Counted from the first letter of the stretch, positions 28,338 to 38,359 are shown. The stretch: 64,000 nucleotides of DNA from Synoicihabitans lomoniglobus (GCF_029023725.1 NZ_CP119075.1:2785501-2849500), one strand, 5' to 3'. Notes: generated from the sequence alone by a model not told the origin. Program-made: numbers and translations.

Positions 28338-30707
28338 ATGCCCAACGCGGCCCCTTCCCTTTCCAACTCACCGGAGTTTTTCGCTCCCAATAACCGCTTG
28401 GGCGACACCCTGCTGTGGATCCTGATTGCTTTGCTGACCATCAATCTACCGCAACCACCCCTCCTGGAACTCGATTCATCGTGGCGGCGCGCTCTGGGCT
28501 ATTTTCTACATCGGGGATATCCGTTTGGCGAATCGGTGGTCTTTACCTACGGGCCTCTGGGATTTCTTTTAGGCAACACCTACGGTGGACTTTACTTTTG
28601 GGCCTATGTGACCTTTCAGGCGGCGTTTGCGGCAATTGCAGCGACAATCATTTTAGTCGTGGGACGCCCACTTCGTGGCGTTTCTCGCTTTTGCTACCTA
28701 ACATTTTTCATCCTCTGGGGGGTGGGTTACCATGATGCGCTACACATGATCATCATAGCATTTTGCGGATGGTATATGATTAAGCGGCTCGCGGTTGATA
28801 AGAAACCAGGTTGCACGCTCTTTGGCTCGTTTCTGGCATTTTTGGCCGTCATAAAATTCACCAATCTTCTTTTCGCCGGTTTTACGGTGCTAATCACAGC
28901 CTGCTATGCATGGACACGAGGGGACCGTCGCAACGCGCTGTGGCTTGCCGGTATATTCGGCGGCGTCTTCCTACTTGTTTGGCTGGCCTGTGGACAACCG
29001 CTATGGGCTCTCTCGGACTACGTGATCAACTCGTTGGACGTCAGTTCTGGCTATCAGGCCGCAATGGGGCTCCCCACGCCCGCGGGCCAACTAGCGCTCG
29101 CTCTAGGAATTTTTGCCGGCCTTGGAGGATATGTTGTTTGGCATCTGATCACGCAAAAAGACCACGTGCGCTCTGGTGCGATATTGCTGATTCTCGCGGC
29201 TTTCTTATTTCTCAATTGGAAACATGGGTTTGTGCGAGCAGACGGTCACATGCTTGGCTTCTTTTACTGCGCACTCGTTCCTGCCGTCGCCTTCCCCGCC
29301 TTGTTTGGTGAACAGAACGGTCGCCATCGCTGGATACCGCGGATCCTTTTGATAATAGCGGCATTGCTGAGCTTTACTGGCATGCGTCGCACCTATACAT
29401 CCAACATCGACTACGCGGTAAATATCACCAACGAAAAGCTTCAGCGGAACATCCAAGCCTTTCTCAATTGGGATGACTTTCGTGCCAATCTAGAAGGGCA
29501 AATCGATCACTGGGAGCGCGAGGCGGGTCTCCCCAAGACGAAGTTATTAATCGGGAAAGACTCAGTTGACGTGCTGGGATTTGAACAAGCTATCGCCCTG
29601 TTCAACGATTTTAACTACACGCCTCGGCCGGTCTTCCAGAGTTATTCCGTGTATACCCCACATCTTTCCGAGCTCAACGCCGACTTTCTCGCGTCGGCCA
29701 ACGCTCCGGAATTTCTGCTGCTTAAACTGCAAACCATCGATGAACGTCCGCTGTTAATGGACGATTCTCATCTCCTCGCCCTCTTCCCGCATCTCTACAC
29801 GTTTCAATTATTGGAAAAGGATTTTTATGTCTTTCGCCGACGCGCCGAAATCCCTCCCATCGAATCACTGCGACCACGTCGGCTGCGCACACGAGATGTA
29901 ACCATCGGCGAACCACTTTCGCTGGCGGAGTTTGGCCGCGAACACCTCTGGCTCGAGATCGACCTACCTTTTACTCTCCTAGGTCGTATCCGCAATTTCC
30001 TCTACAAACCCCCGATGGTGCACCTGCACGTGGTCGATGCCGAAAACCAGGTTGAGACTTACCGCCTCCCACTCACCGCGGCGCGCGCCGGTTTCCAGAT
30101 TAACCCTCTCGTCACCGACTTCGCCAGCTACCTTGAAGCCCACGGCGGAGACGCGCCGCGCACCGTAAAATCCATTTCCGTCGAAGTGGCGGAATCCGAC
30201 CGCCGCTTTTTCGAGGATCAGGCGCTTGTTTCGCTTTCCGCCCTCAAGCCCACCGCTTTGAAGACGGAATACGAAAAACAAACGGAGCGGGAGAAATTCT
30301 CGATGTTCTCCGAACTGCCGGTAGATTTTCTTTCCCAAACACCACCGTCGAAAATCGAAATCGGCAGTCGCGAAGCCTTGGTCATGCACGCCCCCAGTCT
30401 GATGGAATTTATCTTCCATGCCGGCACACGACACATCACCGGAGCTCATGGTTATCCACCGGGCGCTTACAGCGACGGAGGCGAAACCGACGGTGCAGTG
30501 TTCACCATCTCGTGGACTGACGGCACGGATCGAATTGAACTCTACCACCGCGAAATTGACCCGCGCAACAACCTCGCCGATCGTGGCCTACTGGACTTTG
30601 ATCTCGACACCTCCCACCTGGGAGAGGGCCGCATCCTGTTTGAGATTTCGATCCGCGATAATCCCGGCTGGGACTGGACCTGTTGGTCCGATGTGACCAT
30701 CGAGTGA
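28338..30707 (+). CDS. Polytopic membrane protein, GT-C-like, with C-terminal beta module
   Basis: 789 residues. Roughly ten hydrophobic segments occupy residues ~25-360, starting with LLWILIALLTINL. The first extracytoplasmic loop holds ELDSSWRRALGYFLHRGYPF followed by VVFTYGPLGFLLG, a pattern I associate with unassigned GT-C-like membrane proteins. The soluble C-terminal part ends with one copy of the locus-wide beta module (from ~682: MHAPSLMEFIFHAG, ETDGAVFTISW, DPRNNLADRG, GWDWTCWSD), nearly the same as in the preceding gene. No DEG or RQTQT motif is present. The role in periplasmic glycan modification is inferred from topology, module and context. The next gene overlaps its stop by four bases. 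Confidence 0.65.
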   Translation: MPNAAPSLSNSPEFFAPNNRLGDTLLWILIALLTINLPQPPLLELDSSWRRALGYFLHRGYPFGESVVFTYGPLGFLLGNTYGGLYFWAYVTFQAAFAAIAATIILVVGRPLRGVSRFCYLTFFILWGVGYHDALHMIIIAFCGWYMIKRLAVDKKPGCTLFGSFLAFLAVIKFTNLLFAGFTVLITACYAWTRGDRRNALWLAGIFGGVFLLVWLACGQPLWALSDYVINSLDVSSGYQAAMGLPTPAGQLALALGIFAGLGGYVVWHLITQKDHVRSGAILLILAAFLFLNWKHGFVRADGHMLGFFYCALVPAVAFPALFGEQNGRHRWIPRILLIIAALLSFTGMRRTYTSNIDYAVNITNEKLQRNIQAFLNWDDFRANLEGQIDHWEREAGLPKTKLLIGKDSVDVLGFEQAIALFNDFNYTPRPVFQSYSVYTPHLSELNADFLASANAPEFLLLKLQTIDERPLLMDDSHLLALFPHLYTFQLLEKDFYVFRRRAEIPPIESLRPRRLRTRDVTIGEPLSLAEFGREHLWLEIDLPFTLLGRIRNFLYKPPMVHLHVVDAENQVETYRLPLTAARAGFQINPLVTDFASYLEAHGGDAPRTVKSISVEVAESDRRFFEDQALVSLSALKPTALKTEYEKQTEREKFSMFSELPVDFLSQTPPSKIEIGSREALVMHAPSLMEFIFHAGTRHITGAHGYPPGAYSDGGETDGAVFTISWTDGTDRIELYHREIDPRNNLADRGLLDFDLDTSHLGEGRILFEISIRDNPGWDWTCWSDVTIE

Positions 30708-32923
30708 GCAGCACCGTTCATCGCAGCATTTGGTGGTTCGCGGTCGGCGGCGCGTTGCTCGCGTTGGCCGCACACCTCGACTTGATCCGCGTATTCGGCA
30801 CCGTGCTGCCCTATCGCGATCAGTGGCAGCTCACCGGCGTCGAACTGCTCGGACCTTGGCTGGACGGGAAACTCTCACTGCATTCATTTTTTCAACCGCT
30901 GAACGATCATTGGCCGGTGCTGACTCGAGTGTTGTCGTTCACGTTGATTCGACTCAACGGCCAGTGGAACAACCTCGTCTCAATCACCGTAAATGCATTG
31001 ATCTTGACCGCGGCGATTCTCCTGTTTCTCCGCGCGTTACTTCCGGGAATCAGTGGTGTTTCGAGACTAGTTTTCGCCCTGCTCACCGGTGTCATCATGG
31101 CCCTGCCGATTGCGTGGCAAAACACACTTTGGGGCATCCAATCCCTTCCTTATCTCCAAATCCTCCTTTCCCTCGCTTATCTGCATTTGCTATGCACTGC
31201 GACCCGGATTGATTCCCGTTGGACGCTGGCCCAGGTCATCGGCATTCTGGTGCTGTTTACGCAACACTCTTCCATCCTTGCGCATGTGTCCATTCTTCCG
31301 ATCTGCGTCTGGAAGCTATGGCGCAAAGATGGTGACGCCCGATTACATCTGTTTTCCTCTGGCGCGGCGCTGGCCACCCTGTGCGCATTTTTCCTGTTCT
31401 TTCCCGCCATCAAAGAGACTGCGCAATTTCGCGCCGATTCCGTCGCGCTAGCCGTTGAAGTTACCTTGCGCCAACTCGCCTTTCCCACGGGACACCCGGG
31501 GTGGGCGTTTCTAATCTGGGCACCGTGGCTGGTGTATACTATTGATGCTTTGGGGCGCGGTAGACTCACCGCACCGTCTGCGTTTGTGATCGCCGCCGGA
31601 CTGTGGGTAGGAGGGCAGGCGGCGGCTATCGGCTATGGACGCGGCGCCGAGACCTACACGTTTGCCTCCCGTTACTGTGATTTCCTGGCACTCGGATTTA
31701 TCATCAATGGGGCCGCATGGCTCATGCTGATACAGACGGGCATTCCTCATCGCTTGAAGGTGGGATGGGTAGCCTTGGGTCTGGCGTGGATGGTGGTGCC
31801 GTTGAAGGGATTTTGGTGGGAGGCTACGGAAAGCCATGCAGGCTTCAATCTCGCTAATCGCTTCGTCGAAAATCCAGCCAATGTGCAGCGGGTGCACGAT
31901 TACATCGCCACCCGCGACCCCGCTGTGCTCTCACTGGAACGTGGCGGAAACTTGCTTTTCACCTATCCGCCCTCGGTCCAGATGCTGCTTGACCGGCCCC
32001 ACTTTCGAGCGTTGCTACCGCCGGAGACCGGTGCCCCCGAAGCCCGGTCCGACCACGGTCGACTCGGCGGCCTCGCACGTTCGATTTATCAAAACCCGTT
32101 GATCATCGCGCTGCTTGGTTTTGGATGTTTGGGTGGGGGGTTGCTCTCTGGCCGCAGCGAAACAATCGCGAAAACGATGATGCAGGACAACCCATCCCGT
32201 TGGACACCAGCATCACTGCTCCAACTGGTCGGAGCTGCGGGCTTGATCGCTGCTGGTTTTTGGAGCCAATGGTATCTCCCGATGGAGTTCAACGCGATGA
32301 AGCGAGCTCACGCTGTGATCGAACCTGATGACGCAGAGCTCATGTTTGCTGAGCTTTCCTTTCGCCGCGAGAGCGCTGGGAACATCGATCCACTACTCGC
32401 AGCCGGCGCGACCTTGTCCGAGCCTGACATTTGGCGCCCGTTTACCTATGGCACTGCCATCAATGGTCCGGGCGGTTTTCAGGGCATCTTCGCGAGTGCC
32501 CCAATTCCAATAACGGACGACTACCTGTCGGTGCTTTTTACCGGTTTTCCCTGCGCGCACGGCAACGGGCTGAGATGGAAGTTAATCCCGCCGGCCAATG
32601 GCGATCCCGCGTGGATCGGATACGACGGCCCGAATCCCGAGTCGGGGTGGTCGACATGGACCATCGACGTGCGAAGCTTCCGCAACTGGACCGCATCGCT
32701 CACATTTTTTGACGGCCGGACCGATCGTGAGGGATGGCTCGGCACCACGCGGCCCGTTTTAACATCTGATCCAAACTGGGCCGACACGTGGCGAGCGCGA
32801 TTACGCGCGGAACGAGCCGGTCCAGCCCACCGCGTCGTCGCCGTCGCAACTTTGACCTTGCTGTCCACGTGGTTGCTAGGGGGTTCTGTTCTTTTATTCA
32901 AACGCTCGCGACCCGCCGCATGA
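30704..32923 (+). CDS. Polytopic membrane protein, GT-C-like (NGQW type)
   Basis: 739 residues starting with GTG in a GTGA overlap with the previous stop. About ten membrane segments lie in residues ~10-370; the first periplasmic loop contains VLPYRDQWQLTGVELL and then FFQPLNDHWPVLTRVLSFTL and LNGQWNN. A later second hydrophobic group (~470-530) and a soluble beta-rich part precede one last helix near the C terminus (VVAVATLTLLSTWLLGGSVLLF). The layout and NGQW segment match the 602-residue protein encoded at 52765-54573, so they form a pair of distant paralogs. It lacks the common DWAFW beta module. It may be a membrane glycosyltransferase, but no catalytic motif can be assigned with confidence. 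Confidence 0.6.
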   Translation: MSSTVHRSIWWFAVGGALLALAAHLDLIRVFGTVLPYRDQWQLTGVELLGPWLDGKLSLHSFFQPLNDHWPVLTRVLSFTLIRLNGQWNNLVSITVNALILTAAILLFLRALLPGISGVSRLVFALLTGVIMALPIAWQNTLWGIQSLPYLQILLSLAYLHLLCTATRIDSRWTLAQVIGILVLFTQHSSILAHVSILPICVWKLWRKDGDARLHLFSSGAALATLCAFFLFFPAIKETAQFRADSVALAVEVTLRQLAFPTGHPGWAFLIWAPWLVYTIDALGRGRLTAPSAFVIAAGLWVGGQAAAIGYGRGAETYTFASRYCDFLALGFIINGAAWLMLIQTGIPHRLKVGWVALGLAWMVVPLKGFWWEATESHAGFNLANRFVENPANVQRVHDYIATRDPAVLSLERGGNLLFTYPPSVQMLLDRPHFRALLPPETGAPEARSDHGRLGGLARSIYQNPLIIALLGFGCLGGGLLSGRSETIAKTMMQDNPSRWTPASLLQLVGAAGLIAAGFWSQWYLPMEFNAMKRAHAVIEPDDAELMFAELSFRRESAGNIDPLLAAGATLSEPDIWRPFTYGTAINGPGGFQGIFASAPIPITDDYLSVLFTGFPCAHGNGLRWKLIPPANGDPAWIGYDGPNPESGWSTWTIDVRSFRNWTASLTFFDGRTDREGWLGTTRPVLTSDPNWADTWRARLRAERAGPAHRVVAVATLTLLSTWLLGGSVLLFKRSRPAA

Positions 32924-34101
32924 TCACGCCATCCGAAGCCCCCCCCCCACTCGAATTGACCCTGCTCATGCCGTGTCTCAACGAAGCGCTGACGCTTCCG
33001 GATTGCCTGCGCGAAGCACGCGAGACAATCGAGCGACTAGGAGTGCGGGGCGAAATTCTCATCGCTGACAATGGTAGCACAGATGGGTCGCAAGACATTG
33101 CCGAAGCCGCCGGAGCGCGGGTCGTTCCCGTCGCGCAACGCGGTTACGGTCATGCCCTCAACGCGGGAATCCACGCGGCCAAGGGTCGTTACATTTTCAT
33201 GGCCGACGCCGATGGTAGCTACGATTTCCGCGAATGCGGTCCCTTGTTGGAAACGTTGCGCGCGGGTGCGGATATTGCGATGGGCAACCGCTTCGCCGGC
33301 GGCATCCACCCCGGTGCGATGCCATGGAAAAACCGCTACATTGGCAATCCTGTGCTCAGCTTCCTCGGACGGCTGTTTTTCAAAATCCCCACCCGCGATT
33401 TTCACTGCGGGCTGCGGGGGGGATCCAAGCGCGCATTGACCGGTCTCGACCTGCGGACGGGCGGTATGGAATTTGCCTCGGAAATGGTTATCAAGGCCTC
33501 TCTTTCGGGACTAAAGATGGCGGAATCCCCCGTTTCTTTACGACCTGATGGTCGCGACCGCCCGCCCCATCTGCGCCCATGGCGCGACGGTTGGCGACAC
33601 TTGCGCTTCATGCTGCTGTTCAATCCTCGATGGTTGTTCATGTTGCCGGGATTGGCACTGCTGCTGGGAGGTTTCATCGGATTCGCTGTCCTGCTGAGAG
33701 GTCCATTGGAGATCGGATCGATCACGCTTGATGTGCACACGTTGCTGTATGCGGCGGCGGCGATACTTTGTGGATTTCAAGCAGTGGCCTTCGCCGCACT
33801 TTCAAAGGTTTTCGTGCACGAGGCGGGATTGGCTCCAAAAACTTCCCGCATGAACAAAAACCCGCCGTTTGCAGGGTTGACCATCGAGCGCAGTATTGTG
33901 GTTGCCGTTGTCCTTGCTGCACTCGGGTTGGGATTATCCTTCGAAGCAGTTCATCGCTGGAAGCAAGCGGCCTTCGGAAATCTATCACCCTCTGAAATTC
34001 TCCGTTGGGCGGTGCCTGCGGTAACTTGCTTGGTGCTGTCAATGCAGCTCACTCTAGCGGGATTCTTCGTCGACATGATGCGCCTTCGTCTTCGCCGATG
34101 A
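32920..34101 (+). CDS. GT2 polyprenyl-phosphate sugar synthase-like protein with C-terminal membrane helices
   Basis: 393 residues. The N-terminal ~240 residues are a GT2 domain of DPM1/DPG type: LMPCLNEALTLPDC, ILIADNGSTDGSQDIAE, and the metal-binding ADADGSYDF near residue 95, then MGNRFAGGI and DFHCGLRGGSKRA. The remaining ~140 residues contain about four transmembrane segments, as in membrane-anchored polyprenyl-phosphate glucose/mannose synthases. It should transfer a sugar from a nucleotide donor to undecaprenyl phosphate, giving the donor that GT-C enzymes need; the sugar is unknown. The ATG overlaps the stop of the previous gene (ATGA) and its own stop overlaps the start of the next gene in the same way, so it sits inside a coupled string of membrane transferases. 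Confidence 0.85.
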   Translation: MITPSEAPPPLELTLLMPCLNEALTLPDCLREARETIERLGVRGEILIADNGSTDGSQDIAEAAGARVVPVAQRGYGHALNAGIHAAKGRYIFMADADGSYDFRECGPLLETLRAGADIAMGNRFAGGIHPGAMPWKNRYIGNPVLSFLGRLFFKIPTRDFHCGLRGGSKRALTGLDLRTGGMEFASEMVIKASLSGLKMAESPVSLRPDGRDRPPHLRPWRDGWRHLRFMLLFNPRWLFMLPGLALLLGGFIGFAVLLRGPLEIGSITLDVHTLLYAAAAILCGFQAVAFAALSKVFVHEAGLAPKTSRMNKNPPFAGLTIERSIVVAVVLAALGLGLSFEAVHRWKQAAFGNLSPSEILRWAVPAVTCLVLSMQLTLAGFFVDMMRLRLRR

Positions 34102-36287
34102 CTAATCAACGCATTCCTCTTATTGTTGCGCTGTCGCTGGTAATGGTTGCCGCGATCCTCGCACTGGTTCGTCGCGGACAATCGATCATTGAGCTCGAAC
34201 CCGCAGAGTTCGGAATGACGGAGCTGAACAATTTAACGTGGGATTCAACTTCCGGCTTTTTTACGGTCACAGGACCGGACCCGTTTGGTCACATTGTGCT
34301 GCCTGATGGTTGTATTCCTCTGCACGAATTACGCTTGGAATTTGAAGGACCACCTCAACCCGGCGGATGGTATGTTTACCCGACCCCCGCTCATTTGCCG
34401 GTAATCACCATCAATCAAGATTGGGTGGTAACCGGGGTGGTAGACGAAGGGATTAACGGTCATGCGATAGTATGGTCGCTGAATCCGAGCAAAGGGGTCC
34501 GATTGGATTTTCCGGACGAACTGCTCATCCCGTTCAAACTTCAGCGAGCCGTGTTCACCACACGGTTTGCGAGCAGCGCGAGTCCGGTTTTTGTGTGGAT
34601 GAGCGCGAGTGCAGGGGCCGCAATACTGATATTGCTTTGGCTAGGCCTAGGTTCGTCGCTGCACTTCAAGCCAGTCGAACTTTTGGTAATGGTGCTTTTA
34701 ATCGCTTTCAAGCTGTGGATTGCGGGCGATTTTGGGCAAATGCTATATACCGACGCCATGCACGACGACAAGTTGTTCATGGATCAAGGAGCATCGATAC
34801 TCGCGGGCAACTGGTTGGGCGACTATTGGCAACTCACCTTGGCCAAGGGGCCAACCTACTCGGTGTTCATCGCCCTAGCCGCGTGGAGCGGACTCTCGTT
34901 GCAGTTCAATGAAGTGCTGCTGCACGCCCTTGCCTGCGCCGTTTTCGTTCTCGCAATATCACCATGGCTTAGGCCGGCAAAGTGGCGGGTGCTGCTATTC
35001 TTCGTTTTGGTCTTCGAACCGCACTCGATGTCGGCGGAGTTGATTGGACGCGTGCTGCGTGGCGCAATCCAACCCGCCCTGACTCTGCTCACCCTGGCCG
35101 GACTAATCGGTATGATCACCCGCACGCAGAGACGCCCGATCTTGGTTTTGCCTTGGAGTTTGCTGGCTGGGCTCGCGGGAGGAGCGTTTTGGTTTTCCCG
35201 AGAAGAAGGTATCTGGCTCGCGCCGACGGCGCTTCTGCTGCTCGGAACAGCCTTGGTAGGCGGTTGGAAGACGCATGCCGGTGCTCGCGCCCGATGGGTG
35301 GTTGTTCTCCTTTTCCCTTTAGTTGTTTTTCAAGGTCTTAAAATCGGCCTGCGCACCATCAATCATCATCACTACGGGATGGCGATCGGGGTGGACGTCA
35401 GCGAGGGTGGGTTTCCGGCCGCTTACGGCGCGATGCTCCGCGTAGCCGAAGCTGATCCGATTCCCGGCGTGCCCATCACTTCGGCCACCCGAAAGCTGAT
35501 CTACCCTGAAAGTCCTGCGTTCGCCGAAATGGCCGACAAGCTTGAGGGAAAACTCACCAAGACGTGGGCCCGCTCCGGGTGGGACGCGTCCGATCCCCAC
35601 CCGCGAGCCAACTTGGAAATTCGCGGCGGCTGGTATCAATGGGCGATTCGACAAGGAGCTTCCGAACTCGGCTATTACGAGAATCCCGCGAAGGCCGACG
35701 CCTATTGGCAACGTGTCGCGGACGAGATCAATACGGCGGTTGACGACGGCCGTCTCGCCGGTGGACGCAAACGCAGTGGATTTTTCCCCGTATGGCACCA
35801 CGACTACAACGCCCCGCTAGCGCGCGCGTTTTTATCCGCACTTGATTTGCTCGTGCGATTCACCGACTTCAAGCCGGACAGTTTCCCCTCCATCGGGTCT
35901 TCCGATGACATCGATCACTACGCGCAATTCTTGAATGCACGGCCGGTTCTGGAGCGGGAACACCCACGACTCGACACCCACATTCGCATCATTTTTCACC
36001 GCGCGATTGCTCCGTTGGGTTGGCCCTTGACCGCAGTGGCCCTCGTCGCCACCGGATGGATACTCAGGCGCTCCTGGAAGCAACCTTCCGACCGCATGCG
36101 CGCGGGGGTCCTGTTGTCGCTATGGGGTGGTGCGGTAGCGCTCTCGCTGGTATGCGCGCTTGTGCACGTAACTTCATTCTATGCCGTCATCGGAGCCTAC
36201 CTCGGACCAGCCGTTCCCATGGTCCTGTCCTGCTGGGTGCTTGCCCCGGTGTGGGCATGGAGCAAACAGTCTGAAATCAGCTCATGA
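34098..36287 (+). CDS. Polytopic membrane protein with N-terminal periplasmic domain, putative glycosyltransferase
   Basis: 729 residues. One N-terminal helix (IPLIVALSLVMVAAILALV) is followed by a ~150-residue soluble, beta-rich periplasmic domain, then about ten membrane segments (~180-430), a second soluble stretch and a final pair or triplet of helices (~620-720). A loop between early helices has LYTDAMHDDKLFMDQGASIL, an acidic cluster of the kind expected at a GT-C active site. Other notable segments are WQLTLAKGPTYSVFI and EPHSMSAELIGRVLRG. No family name can be given from memory. Both ends are joined to neighbours by ATGA overlaps. It may be a further periplasmic transferase or ligase of the locus; this is inference. 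Confidence 0.55.
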   Translation: MTNQRIPLIVALSLVMVAAILALVRRGQSIIELEPAEFGMTELNNLTWDSTSGFFTVTGPDPFGHIVLPDGCIPLHELRLEFEGPPQPGGWYVYPTPAHLPVITINQDWVVTGVVDEGINGHAIVWSLNPSKGVRLDFPDELLIPFKLQRAVFTTRFASSASPVFVWMSASAGAAILILLWLGLGSSLHFKPVELLVMVLLIAFKLWIAGDFGQMLYTDAMHDDKLFMDQGASILAGNWLGDYWQLTLAKGPTYSVFIALAAWSGLSLQFNEVLLHALACAVFVLAISPWLRPAKWRVLLFFVLVFEPHSMSAELIGRVLRGAIQPALTLLTLAGLIGMITRTQRRPILVLPWSLLAGLAGGAFWFSREEGIWLAPTALLLLGTALVGGWKTHAGARARWVVVLLFPLVVFQGLKIGLRTINHHHYGMAIGVDVSEGGFPAAYGAMLRVAEADPIPGVPITSATRKLIYPESPAFAEMADKLEGKLTKTWARSGWDASDPHPRANLEIRGGWYQWAIRQGASELGYYENPAKADAYWQRVADEINTAVDDGRLAGGRKRSGFFPVWHHDYNAPLARAFLSALDLLVRFTDFKPDSFPSIGSSDDIDHYAQFLNARPVLEREHPRLDTHIRIIFHRAIAPLGWPLTAVALVATGWILRRSWKQPSDRMRAGVLLSLWGGAVALSLVCALVHVTSFYAVIGAYLGPAVPMVLSCWVLAPVWAWSKQSEISS

Positions 36288-38359
36288 TGAATTGGACCGA
36301 ATGGAAAAAACAGCCGTGGGGTTTAATCGTGCTACTCGGTGCGATCGCTTTCTTTACTTGGGCTGTTTCTCTGGGCTGGACTCACCCGATCACGGATTCT
36401 CACAGCTCGCGGCAGGCGCAAACCGCCATCACCGCGCAGATGCTACACCAAAACGGTTGGATCCCACTAACTCCGTTCAACGGTTTGGGTCCCCCATGGA
36501 ACGTGCCCATGGAATTCCCTTCCTATCAGCTTCTCACGGCAACGGCGTCAGAGCTGGTGGGCGGGAACATCGTCATCGCGGGTCGCGGCGTTTCCGTTCT
36601 TGCAGCATTACTCACACTGCCGGCGCTCTGGCTGCTGATGGGATATATCGGCCTGAGCCCTACCGAGCGCGCCTTCACGCTGGCATTGCTGCTGGTTTCA
36701 CCGCTTTATGCACACTATGCACGAGCAGTGCTCATCGAAACGTGGGCGACGGCGCTCGCCTGTTGGTGGTTGGCAGCTTTCGTAGAGGCATTGCATCGTG
36801 AGAAGGAAGATCCACGATGGTTAATCGCGGCCACGATTGTAGGGGTCGTTGCCGCGATGACGAAAATCACCACCTTCGCCGTGGTGTTGCCTCCGGCCGC
36901 GCTGATCGTGATGTTGCGCTCGCGTGACGCAGGGCAACCACTGCTTTTTCGCGCGGGACTCATGACACTTCCGGCGCTCATTGCGGGTGCTTGGTGGACG
37001 CACGCAACCGACGCGATCAAGGCATCGCATCCCTATGCTGACTTTCTCACGTCAACGGCACTGAGCGATTGGAATTGGGGGACATTCGCACAGCGACTTG
37101 ATCCGGCTTGGTGGCAACGATGCATTTATCATCTTCAACTTATCGCGCCGGGGTGGACTTGGTTGTTGATCGGCGCAGGATTTTTTTGGGGATCGCGTCG
37201 AATCAGGTTCGCAATCGCTTTGTCCGCCATCACCACCGCGACCGGTCCCTTCGCATTTGCGAATCTATACTATGTTCATGACTACTATTTTGTAGCGGTG
37301 GCACCAGCTGTAGTCCTAATGATTGGGCTGGGAGTCGCTACACTTTGGCAGCGGTTTGGAGCATCCCGCAACGGGCGCGTGATGATCGCGCTTTTAGTGG
37401 TCGCAATGCTGGTGGCCCAAAACATAAACTTCCGTCAGGGACTGGGACGCGGGCAAATGCAAAGTCGCCCGGTTCCCGAACTCGCGACCTTGCTGCATGA
37501 CCTCACCGGAGCTGACGACAACCTAGTCATTTTCGGTCGCGAATGGGACCCCTTGATGACTTTTTACGCGCAGCGATGGATGGCCGCCATCCGAGGCACT
37601 CACGAAGCGAATTCCGAGGCATGGTCCGCCTCGCGGGAGGCATTGGCCCCGGACGACTATACGGTGTTGGTCGCACTCGATTCCATCGCGGGTGACACGT
37701 CCTTCATCCATTATCGTTGCCGAGAATTGGGCTTGCTCACCGAACCTTTGGTATCAACCGCGGAAGCCGATATCTACGTTGATGCCGCCACCAGGGATCG
37801 TCTCACTCCCGTCGTGGCGGCGATGCTGTCAGTCGGGCGAGTGCTACCCGAACGGCCCGACCGGATGGAGCCGGGCGAAACGCGTTTGGAATTTGTGGCC
37901 GCCGACTGGCGCCCACTCACCGTAAACGAGGCGGCCATCAATTTCCCCCAATGCGAACCGTATCCCGATTTCGTGTTTACCAGACATGACCCGGGCCAGA
38001 TGAATTTGCCGCCCAAGCCTGTGCTATTGCTGCATCCTCCCGGGGGCGTGCGATTCAACGCCGTGTCACGTGACCGAACCGTGGAATTCGACTACGGGAT
38101 AATGCCGGAAATATGGGAAAAAGAACGCGACTCCGATGGCGTCCGTTTTCGGTTTTTCGCTAAAACAATCAATTCCCGCAGTCGAATCGTTTGGGAAGAC
38201 TTTGTGCAACCGCGCACACTCGAATCCGACCGAGGCAAACTTACGACATCGTTCATCTTGCCAGCCGGACATACCCTCGAACTACAGATCGACGCCGGCC
38301 CGGATCACAATCCGGGCTATGATTGGTCGTATATCGCAGGATTAAAGCTGCTCGATTGA
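36284..38359 (+). CDS. GT-C family polytopic glycosyltransferase (RQAQT variant)
   Basis: 691 residues, same length and layout as the three minus-strand GT-C genes at 1312-7833. After the first helix it reads TDSHSSRQAQTAITAQMLH, a variant of their GHEFRQTQTA motif; about ten membrane segments follow, then LVIFGREWDPLMTFYAQRW, equivalent to their 'GEDWSAVVPYF' segment. The C-terminal ~105 residues are one beta module (HPPGGVRFNAVS, DSDGVRFRFFAK, ESDRG, GYDWSYIAG). It is the last gene of the coupled plus-strand run and starts with an ATG in the stop of the previous gene. The presence of one family member here and three on the opposite strand suggests intralocus duplication or recombination. 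Confidence 0.82.
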   Translation: MMNWTEWKKQPWGLIVLLGAIAFFTWAVSLGWTHPITDSHSSRQAQTAITAQMLHQNGWIPLTPFNGLGPPWNVPMEFPSYQLLTATASELVGGNIVIAGRGVSVLAALLTLPALWLLMGYIGLSPTERAFTLALLLVSPLYAHYARAVLIETWATALACWWLAAFVEALHREKEDPRWLIAATIVGVVAAMTKITTFAVVLPPAALIVMLRSRDAGQPLLFRAGLMTLPALIAGAWWTHATDAIKASHPYADFLTSTALSDWNWGTFAQRLDPAWWQRCIYHLQLIAPGWTWLLIGAGFFWGSRRIRFAIALSAITTATGPFAFANLYYVHDYYFVAVAPAVVLMIGLGVATLWQRFGASRNGRVMIALLVVAMLVAQNINFRQGLGRGQMQSRPVPELATLLHDLTGADDNLVIFGREWDPLMTFYAQRWMAAIRGTHEANSEAWSASREALAPDDYTVLVALDSIAGDTSFIHYRCRELGLLTEPLVSTAEADIYVDAATRDRLTPVVAAMLSVGRVLPERPDRMEPGETRLEFVAADWRPLTVNEAAINFPQCEPYPDFVFTRHDPGQMNLPPKPVLLLHPPGGVRFNAVSRDRTVEFDYGIMPEIWEKERDSDGVRFRFFAKTINSRSRIVWEDFVQPRTLESDRGKLTTSFILPAGHTLELQIDAGPDHNPGYDWSYIAGLKLLD

